A DNA stretch of 39,092 bases from Paludibacteraceae bacterium (GTDB lineage Bacteria; Bacteroidota; Bacteroidia; Bacteroidales; Paludibacteraceae), in the NCBI GenBank assembly GCA_024401455.1, contig JAKSLA010000027.1, positions 1 to 39,092 of the forward strand. The letters are read 5' to 3'. Under the pieces are notes generated by a model. That model was not told where the DNA came from. It worked only from the letters and a program-made list of their open reading frames with translations, and did not search any database. Positions 1 to 9,700 of the stretch are shown here, in pieces (the stretch's first letter is position 1; each line of letters opens with the position of its first letter). The position numbers and the translations under genes are program-made.

Positions 1-262
1 GCAACTCCTTGATTTGAGCCTTCAACTCTTCGGACATTTGTCCTTGGTTGTTTTCGAGCAACGCTTTCAACTCGGCCTTGATCTCCTCCGATTGCTTGCT
101 CTGCTCGTCTTTGAGCATTGCTTTCAATTCAGCCTTCAACTCTTCGGACATTTTGCCGTTACCGTTGTTGATGAGCTCCTCTACGATGCTCTTGAGTTCC
201 TCGGTGCTGATGCCTTGGTTTTCGTTGAGCAACTCCTTGATTTGAGCCTTCAACTCTTCGGA
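1..262. repeat. Intragenic direct repeats in the coiled-coil gene
   Basis: Bases 1-34 and 229-262 are identical, giving a 228-bp (76-codon) repeat distance inside the lipoprotein gene. A shorter related copy occurs at about 130-150. The repeats encode the SEELKAQIKELL-type helical blocks. The window edge falls exactly in this repeat, which may be why the assembly stops here. Confidence 0.75.
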
Positions 263-559
263 GATTTGGCTCTGCTCGTCCTCAAGCAACGCTTTTAATT
301 CAGCCTTGATTTCATCGGCTTGTTTCTGTTGCTCAACTTGGATCATGACTTCCAATTCAGCCTTTAGTTCGGCCGATAATTTACTTTGTTCGTCATTGAG
401 CAGTTCTTGTATAATACTTTTGAACTTGGCATAATCAATGCTATCGGATTGAGACTCCTCAGGCAAGGATTTCAAGTAATCGCAGTAGTGCGGCTCGTCA
501 TCGCAGGATGCGAGTCCAGCGAGAACTGCGACTGTGGCTATAAATAACCATTTTTTCAT
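2..559 (-). CDS. Coiled-coil repeat lipoprotein, 3' end missing
   Basis: An open frame runs from an ATG at 559 to the left window edge with no stop (186 codons visible). It begins MKKWLFIATVAVLAGLASC, a lipoprotein signal peptide with lipobox LAGLASC and Cys19 as the lipidated residue. The cysteine is followed by DDE, an acidic tract like the surface-export signals reported for Bacteroidetes lipoproteins, so display on the outer face is possible. From about residue 50 the chain is Lys/Glu/Leu-rich and repeats blocks such as SEELKAEL, SEELKAQIKELL and DEQSK, consistent with a long alpha-helical coiled coil. No enzyme domain is visible. The gene lies downstream of the giant T9SS gene on the same strand, 156 bases away, with two hairpins between. 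Its function is unknown; a spacer or surface-fibre role is only a guess. The reading frame is convincing; the full length cannot be known. Confidence 0.85.
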   Translation of the reverse strand, partial: MKKWLFIATVAVLAGLASCDDEPHYCDYLKSLPEESQSDSIDYAKFKSIIQELLNDEQSKLSAELKAELEVMIQVEQQKQADEIKAELKALLEDEQSQISEELKAQIKELLNENQGISTEELKSIVEELINNGNGKMSEELKAELKAMLKDEQSKQSEEIKAELKALLENNQGQMSEELKAQIKEL

Positions 560-574
560 AAATCTTTCTTTTGG

Positions 575-611
575 GGTGAATTCTATAAATTCACCGTTTT
601 TTTAATTTTTT
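575..611. other. Perfect 8-bp hairpin with T-rich tail
   Basis: GGTGAATT (575-582) and AATTCACC (588-595) form a perfect stem with a 5-nt loop. On the plus strand it is followed by a T-rich run, the shape of an intrinsic terminator, yet no plus-strand gene leads into it. On the minus strand it sits in the leader of the coiled-coil lipoprotein, ending 15 bases before its ATG, where it could be an mRNA-stability or translation hairpin. Confidence 0.5.
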
Positions 612-640
612 AGTAACAAGTAATTTGTTGTTTTCGGTGT

Positions 641-689
641 TTTTTGAATTTGTTTTGGCAACTGGTGTAAAGCCAAACAAATTCAAAAA
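641..689. repeat. Long intergenic inverted repeat
   Basis: Bases 641-659 and 672-689 are reverse complements except for one bulged T, giving an 18-bp stem with a 12-nt loop. It lies between the stop codon of the giant T9SS gene and the lipoprotein downstream. There is no U tract after the stem on either strand, so it is not a textbook intrinsic terminator. It could protect the 3' end of the giant gene's mRNA or attenuate read-through. Confidence 0.6.
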
Positions 690-715
690 TCACTCGAAAT
701 CAATTAAATGTCACA

Positions 716-3700
716 TTATTTTTTCAAAACTTTAGCAGTGCTTGTCTCTCCGTTGATGCTTACCGTAAGGATGTAAGAACCAGCGGCCATCTGAGCTGCG
801 TTGATTGTTGTATTGACGTTGCCGTTGGCCACTTCAACCTCACCCACGTAGATGACGTTTCCAAGCACATCGAAAACTTCGATTGTTGCTTTGCCGTCTT
901 GAGCGAAATGACCTTGAACGTTCATCTCGTCTTCTACTGGATTAGGGGTGATTGTCAAACCTTCTTCACGCTCTTCCCATACGAAGTTGAGTACGACAGG
1001 TTGGTCTGGTGTACCGTAAACAGCATCCTTCTCAAATTTCATCGAGTTGCTTGCAGTAAGTCTCTTACCTCCGCGTTCAAGAGTGAACTTGATTTCTTCG
1101 TTGCGGTCTGCAGAAACATTGATGAACTCAACCGTCTTGTCATCCTCCAATTTTACAGGAACAGCTCTGTTCTCCTTTCCGTTTACAACAGCATTGACGA
1201 TGTCACCATCTTCAAAGTCAGGAACGTAAGCGATGATGCTCATGTTGGACTCGAATTCAGATGCCTTAGCTTCAGAAGCGACAGATGCCGAACGCAAAGA
1301 AGATGCACTGGTAGGGTAGAAGAACTTTCTGGAAGAGGAAGTTGACATTCTCTTCAACATATAACCCATGTTAGGTTGCATGTAAGTGAGAGAACCGATC
1401 CACTCGTTACCGTGATACATTGCAAAACCATCAATAGACTTGATGATGTCTCCACTTTTAGCCTCGTAACCAGACAAAGCATAGTTCAAAGGCATGTTGG
1501 TGCTTGGTACGTAAGCGATGTAGTTCCATCCCTTTTCAACGGTGATAACCGTATTTGAAGGATTAGCCGCAGTACCAGCAACGGACAACACTTGTTCTTC
1601 ATCAGAGTAAATCTTGAACATGTTTTTATTGTTCAAGGTAAGGCTATCCAGATTATACCACTCTTTGTGTTGAACAGAGTAAGCGGATGCCTTTGCAAGG
1701 CTCTTCACCGTACTCTTGCTTCCCCAAGTACCGTTGGCAAGGAATATGTCCAAATTGTTCATGTCCTCGTTGGCCACGTTGAATGAAACCCAGTTCCATC
1801 CCTTGTTCAAGTGGATGTTTTGGTATGTCATCTTCGTGCCCTTGAATACGATTGGGTTGGTAGTGGTACCAAGGACTGCATTGTTCTTGAATGTTATAGT
1901 CCTTGATGGTTTCGCATCATAAATTGTACCTGTGCTAGCTTCGTACATGCGGAATGTAATGGCATCGCTTGCAATAGTATCGCAATAGATAGTCAACATT
2001 GCGTACCACATGTCGTTTGAACTGTTGTAGGTACTGTGTGTTAAACCAACACACTTGCCTTTGTAGAAGACAGCAAGAAGGTCACCTTCATCGGCAGAAT
2101 AGCCATCGCTGAATTGAAGTTTTCCGACAACGGACATATTGTACTCATACATTGATTTGTCCACTGTCCAATCAGGAACATCTCCCTTGACTGACACCTT
2201 GATGTTAAGTGGTTCGCTAATGTTATTGTCGTTTGTCAAATAAACGATCTCTTCATAAGTGCCCACATTGAGTGAAGGGTCAATGGTGAACTTAATCTTG
2301 TCCGTAGAGATAGGAGCAAGACTTCCATTGTCTGGCGTTGCAGTCATCCAAGATGGAAGGTTGTCTAATGTATAGTTTTGGATAGTTCCGCCATTATTGA
2401 CAATAGCCACCTCAAATTCACTTTCGCTGTACAACTCATGTTCAATTTCAACTGAATTCTCTTGCCACTTCAATTGGTTGCGGCTGATGTATGCGCTCCA
2501 TGTGATAGGAGAAAGGATAGAGTTGCCGTTGACATCACGAATGTCGTCCAATGTGAATGTAATGGTTGTGTTCTCAATGCGGTAGTCATCCTCCTTGAGG
2601 TTGATGATGATAGCGTCATTGTTCACTACGTAATCAAACAAAAGAGAAGAGACTGGAGCCTTCGTTTTAACAGGAGGAATGTCGCCTGAGAATTTGGCGC
2701 TTCCGACCAATTTAGCCTCAGATGTTTCGTTGTTGGCATTGTCAATCAAACTAGTCTGAAGTTCTGGCGTTCCTTGCCAAATGATGTACTTCTCGAATGG
2801 ATAGTAGAGTAGCAATCCCTTTTCGTCCCCGGTGAGCTTCTCGTTGTATAAAGTCTCCAATTGATTTTGTTGACGATAAAGGTTCCAAAGACGAATTTCA
2901 TCCACCTTGCCAGTGAAGTATTGATCGTACTTTGCACCCTCTTCTGAATTGATGATGCGAGCACCGGCAATCATACGAGCTGCAGCAAGACTTCCGATTT
3001 TTTTCGCAGAGAAGTAACATTTCAACTCGCCATCTATGAAGATGCGGGCAATACCCGATGAACGGTTGACAGCCAATGCAAAACTGTGCCAGTTATTGTT
3101 GGCATAAGAGCCTGCCACATTTATAGTGTCGTTGTTATGGATAAAGCAGAGTGTGCCTTTGTCGTTAAATCCAATGTTGAATGTTTTAGAATAACTGTCT
3201 TCCAAATCCTTGATGCCAGCACCGGTACTCAAAATGGTTTGACCCTTAGTTCCAGACTTAGCGTTGAACCAGAATTCAAGGGTGAAGTCCATCTCAGGCA
3301 AGATGACAGCCGAAGAACTATTCATGCTCAAGTAACCATTCCCTGAGAAAACGGCACTATGACCTGCAGGCAAAGCCCATTGGCAACCATTCATTATCAA
3401 GTTAGCTCCACATGCCTTGTCTTCTGTAGCAGTCCCTTTAGCCTCGTCCATGTCGTAGTAAGCCATCAAGCCAATTTCGTTGCCGGACAACAATTCGTTG
3501 CTTCCAGCTTGAATGGTAGAGGCAGAACGTGCAGCATTCCAGATGCGGAACTGATCGACTTTACCGCCAAAGTTGGCAGAGTTGCCGCTTACACTTCGTC
3601 CTACGTACACCCTACCTTTGCTTACATAAGTAGGAGCAGGTGCATTAACAATGTATTTGACGAAGTTGACAAATGCCGAAACTTCGTTTGTGCTATTGTT

Positions 3701-6700
3701 AAGTGTCAATGCAATGTGATTCCAAGAATCCTTCTCCCAAGCAGGTACGTCTTCTGATACGAGGACAACTGCATTGGTAGTGTCTCCCACCTTGACGCTA
3801 ATCTTGCCATTTTCCAACAGTCCCATCTCGATGGATCTGTATTTGGTACCATGACTGAAGAATGTCATCTCCTTATAGTCGGAGAAGTTCACCCAACACT
3901 CGAAAGTCAAATCTTTCTTTGAGAAGTCTTTGTAAACTTCAGTTGCAAGGTAATCGTTGACACCGTCCAATGAGATGGCTACATCGTGAGATGTGACAGC
4001 ACCATTTCTTATGCCCGTCACTGTAAAGTTGTTCTTTGAGAGCAAGCCTTCGGCGATTGTCTCATTGAAGTTAGCACGAACATCATCTGAAATTGTCAAT
4101 ACGCCATTAGCTGGAGTAGGAGTACCGAAGAGCCTTGGATTGTACATGTCTTTGATACCACTAACTACTTTGGATGGATTCTCGTAAATTACATTGTTGA
4201 TGTTACAGAAACTTACGGCACGCAAATCATACTTTTGGTCTGGAAGTGCGTCCATGAAGAAGTTGTAGTTGATTATACCGCCATCTTTAGAATCGATTGT
4301 CATTGCGTTAAAGCCGTTTGCGATGGCTTGTTGTGTCAATGAGTCATTGGCATAATAGTAGGCCAAAGCCACCCAATCGTTGTCGGATGCGGCTACGCTC
4401 TTATACTGCAACTCGATATGCTCGAAATCAGAGTAGTTGACGTCGAATCCGGAAATGGAAATTGGCATGTAGTGTTTTTCCAATCCATCTACTGAATCTG
4501 TTTTGCACTTCGTGTTGTAAGTCCAGTTGTTTGATGGAGCCACTATCTCTACATCACTACAAGTAGGGACAAAGTGAACTGAGAACGACACCGTATCAGC
4601 AATGATGTCCAAGAACGATGTAGGGTCGGCTTGACATTTAGAGGCCAGCACCAACTTCAAGTTGTCGTAGTTGAGGGCCTTCCCCTTGCTGACTGCCACT
4701 GTTTTGACAAGGGTCTCACCTGCAGGAACCAAATAATCAAGTGCGAAACCTGACATGGAATTACCGTCAATCGAAACAACGGCGCCATCAGGGTTTGAGG
4801 CATCTACAAGTCGAAGGTCGAACCATTGGTCTTCGCTTGTCTCAGAGTTGTTGCGCATGTAAAGAGTCAAGAAAGCCTCTTCGCCAGAAGGAACATTCTC
4901 TACGAAATCGTTCTTCATGGCAATGCTTGGCACCTCCAACTGCAAGGTGTTGGCGCCGATCACAGTACCTTCCTTATAGTATTTGGTCACGTACGCTTTC
5001 TCGTAAGGACATGAGGTTGCTCCACCACGAGTGATGAAGATGAATGAAGAGTAGTAATCTTTCTCCTTGATGTCAGAATCATCAACCATGCCTCCATGGA
5101 CAGGAGTGTCGTATTCTTCGTCTTTAGCTTCCCATCCTTTTTCACGGTAAACATCGACAGAGATGTAGTCGTCATCGCCCTCTTCTGCAAGGACAAATCC
5201 CTTGCTGTGGTTACGCTCAACTTCGCTCTCGAAGGTGCCTCCTTGTGTGGTTGTGATTTTCTCTTCCAATGCAAAAGAAGCGTAAGAGCCTATGCCTATG
5301 CCTTCAATTTCTGCATCAGTTGAATTTTCCACGCTTGCACCGATCGTGATGTGGAATGTACTTGTGTGGTTGCGACCGGAGGAGTATTGCTCTGAATATT
5401 CGATTGGCGAACCAGCATGGAAAGAGTAGTTCTCCAATTTGTCACTATCGGCAACTTTGTCTTTGAAGTAGGCTTTGGCCTCTTCGTTGTCTTTGATTCT
5501 TTCTTTCCAACCGTCAATCCATTGGTTGATGGTGTTGATGGTGTCACGGACAGGAATGAGTTTGCCGATTTTGTCAGCTGGTTTTCTGATGATCAAGTAA
5601 CTTGGTCCGTCAATCTCACTGGATGGATTTCCCCATTCCTTGTTCTTGATGCTCTTGTCAGAATTGCTCTTTCCGTAGTCGGGATCGTCTTCCGGCAAGT
5701 AGGAGAGATAGAACGTTTCGCCTGTCTCGTATGCGAGTTTTCTCAAAGCGGCTGTGTCTGCCGTACTGAACGGCATCAAAACACTGTTTCTCAACTCCTC
5801 AAGATTAGGAATCAATGTCTGCTCGATATATACTTGCGGATAGGCAAATAGTGTTCCGAACGATTGACCAACATTTACAGCCGTTGACTTGGCAAGCATG
5901 TATTGGCTGTTGGTGGTGTCTGTATAGACAACACTGTAGTTGGAAGGGTCTTGGTAATAATCTTTTTTGGAAACAAGAGAAACAGCATCGCTTGCACCAA
6001 AGAAGATATTGGTGGAGTGACCGATATAGACGTCACCATCTGCACCTACATACAAAGGATCACTACTTGTCTCAAATCTTGAAGTTATGGTATTGGTGGA
6101 CTTCCTTGTGTTAGAACCTTCATACTCTTCTTCATGAACAACCCCTACTTTGACTGTCTGTGTGAATTTGTTTTGTGCTTCAGTCAAAGCTGCCGCACCT
6201 GGAGCGACAGTACCTGTAATCAATTTTACAGTACTACCCATTGCAATATTAGAGCCTATGAATCCTTCATTTGAAACAGAGCCTGTGTATGTGGATGATT
6301 CAGAGAAAGAGATTCCCTTTTCAAGGTAGGAGTATGAGTTGCTGCCCGGAGGGTCACGCAATACGGTGAGCACCTTGTCTGGACCAGCTGTCACGAAGTT
6401 GGTTCCCTTCATGTGTGAACCGACTACATAAACTTGGTTAGAACCATTCACGGCAAAAGGACACTCCCAGTTGATGGAGGTCGGATTGTCGCTGTCGCCA
6501 CAAGTGACTTTTGCGGAGATGGTAGAGGTGGCAGAGGTCAACTCTGGTTCGCCGACATAGAAGTCTGCCAAAGCATAACCGTTGGAGTCTGCTTCCACTG
6601 AGAATAGCTTCTCTCCGTATGCAAACTTGATTGAATATTCGATTGTCGCATCGCTGACAGGAACCATGTCAACCTTGTTTGTCGTAGAGTGCTTGTAGCC

Positions 6701-9700
6701 CTCATAAACGTCTGCTCTCAAATAGTAGTGAGCGTTCTGCTCATAGACAGGCGAACCGAAATAGTAGGTGCCAGTCTTTTTGTTGAAGACTCCCACGTTA
6801 GTTGTTTCGCCGAAAAGGTTGGTGCTTGACAATGAGTCCAAACCGAAATGGTCGCTTGGTGTGCCACTGTTGTTGCATTGGCTGATGCTGAGCGTAGGAG
6901 TGACACGCTTGATGAATTGTTGCATCTTGTTGTATCTTACCGTGTCGTTGAATGTCTTCCATACGCCATCGATAGAGTCTTTGTAGCTGTAAGCAGATGC
7001 GGTTGAATCCATCATTACAACGGATGAGAAGTTGACTTGTGAACCTGAACCATTGATGTCCGTATAGCCATCGGCTGTGACTTCTACTGTGTAAGTCTCA
7101 GGAATGACGTAAGCCACAAATTCACCAGTCGTGTCATTGACGTGAATCAAAACACCGTCTGCAGAATATTCTACCTTGTTGGTGTGAACGGTAGGCACGT
7201 ATGAAAGGGCGTGGTCTGGCACGTAGTGCTTCTCGACTGCCACGCTGTCGTTCGTACTCATTTTGTAGTTGTCGCGAGTGTGCTTCAACTTTACAGTGAT
7301 GCCATCGGCCAAGTTGTTGGTTGACAAAGAGTGTCCGACAGGATAAGCCTCTTGGACAGTACCTCCCGCAACACGTCCTATATACTTGACTTTCGTGTTG
7401 TCATATAATTTTAAGCCTGTGACAATGTCTTGGTAGTTACGGTCTGTGCCGTCGCTGTTGCAAATGCGTCCGTCTAATTCGAAAGTGTGGCCATACTTGA
7501 CAGCTTTCACTTCGTGAGTCCCAACGGGCACTGAAATTTTAAATATACCATTTTCATCGGTCGTTACAGGTACTCCGTTTTTAAATACAGTTGCACCGTC
7601 TATCGTAAATGAAACACCTTCTACAGGATAAGTTCCTCCATTGTAAACAATAGTACCATCCACATCGAATGAACTTTTGTCTGTGAAGTTAACGGTGTGG
7701 CTTTGGTCGTTCTCGTTGATGAATCGAATCTCTTGAACCGACTCGAATTGGTGAGTGCCCTTCCTTGGGGTAATTGTATAAGCTGTACCATTTCCTTTGT
7801 AAGGGATAGAACGAATGGTGTATGAACCATCACGGTTGCTGATACCCTTGTAACTCAATTGGTCCGTAGTAGGAATGTCGTTTGTTAGGTTAGCTCCCAT
7901 AACCACACCGTGGTTGGCATTGAACTTATCTTCCACAAAGGAGTTGTCGTAGAACTCATGATCTAATGAGTAGTCGAAGGTATAGTAGCCAACCAATCCC
8001 TTCTCGTTTCCAACCAAATATCTGCTATAGTTTCCTACAATGGCGGTGCTGTCAAGACTAATGTTCCATAGACGAACTTCGTCTATTAGACCAGCATATC
8101 CTAATCCGATTGTAATGGCTCCATTCTTCTTTGTTATAGTGCTTTGGGGATTGGATACAGATGCATCTTTTTTGCCGTTTATGTAAAATTCAATGCCTGA
8201 GTCGGGAGAGTTTGTGACGGTTACTTGACAGTAATCGTTTTGGTTGTTGGTTTCATATTCGCTAATGGTCTTCTTGCTGAAGAGAGAGTCTGTTCCAACA
8301 ATGAATACAAAGTGGTTGTCGATGGCTTTCAAGTCAAACATTCCTTCTTTACGAAGAATGCTTCCATTAATATCATCTTTTGCCGCTACCCATGCTTGCA
8401 AAGAAAACCTGGTTGCGTCTGACAATAAATCATTGTTGCTGATTGCCAGATATCCGCCTCCCGTGAAGTTGTAGGCCTTCCCTTGTGCATTATTATTGTC
8501 GGTTTGCTCCAATCTGATCTCTACACCTTCTTCCGCATCTCCATTCTCAAATGTGATGCGTCCGTAGATATCTCCTGTTGGTGTCCTAAATCCGACATTT
8601 TCAGAAGATGGGCTTTCCACAATATTTCCACCGCATTGAAGGAGACCTACTACCTTATAGTCATAAATGACACCTGGACGGGCCTTCTCGTCGGTGTATT
8701 GGTAAGTTTTGGTGAGCGAATTTCCGTTGATTTGATCAATTTGCTGATAAGAGGTACCGTTATGTTCACGACGCATGATAGCAAAAAGATCAAGTGGCAG
8801 TCCGTCTGTTTCCCATTCTAATATAATATGGCTATTATAATATCCTTTAGATGCAATGAAAGAAACAATTGAACCGATATTAGAACTGAAAATTTTCTTT
8901 TGGGAAGCAACTGCCAATTTTGTTTGCTCTTTATATTCAGTGTTTCCTGGCTTTACTTGTATTTTATAACTATACACATCGCAGGTGGTTGGCAGTTCGT
9001 CTGTGAATTTCTTGTTTTCGACGTCTGCGTCTGGAATTGTTATTGGGTCATCATCCTTTCCTGTCGTTTCGTTCTTTCTTGTTAGGATGACTGTTGAGTT
9101 TTTAGACCAAATGTTTCCTTCGTCCCATTCCCATGTGATTTCAACTTTTTTGTCTTCTTTGACGGCTGCAGTGGCTGACTTCACTTCTCTGTGGGCCATC
9201 CCAATTTTGAGGGTCGTTGATCTGCATGCTGCCTCATCCCAGTCCCAACCGTTGTCACTTCTGCCAATGCGATAGTAAAATAGGCCGTTCAAGTTTTTGT
9301 CATTTACCACATCTGTGAATGAGTAACTTGTGTTGTCCGATAACGTCGCACCTATTTTGACGGTTCCGACTTGAACCGCATCAGAAAAGTCTGCTTTGGA
9401 ACTTCTTTGGATTATCCATGAGGTGTTCTTATCTTGGTATTGGTGGTCCTTGTCAAATGAATTTGCCTGCACCTCCCATTTTAAGACAACATTAGCGTCA
9501 TTGTTTTGCTCGGCAGTAAATGTATTAGGCATGAAATATGCATCGCAAGCAAAAGATAATGCTTCGTCTATTTCCTGCCATGGAGATATATAATGGAAGT
9601 ATTTAAAGTTCGGCCAAAGGACTGAATTGCTGAGCGGATAATCGACCTTTAGCACATCTCCCTTTTTACCATATTTCCCCTTCTCTGTTATCGATGAGTT

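Noticed and set aside
641-689. Intrinsic terminator for the giant gene
   Set aside because: The stem is long but is not followed by a U tract on the minus strand, so it was listed only as an inverted repeat.
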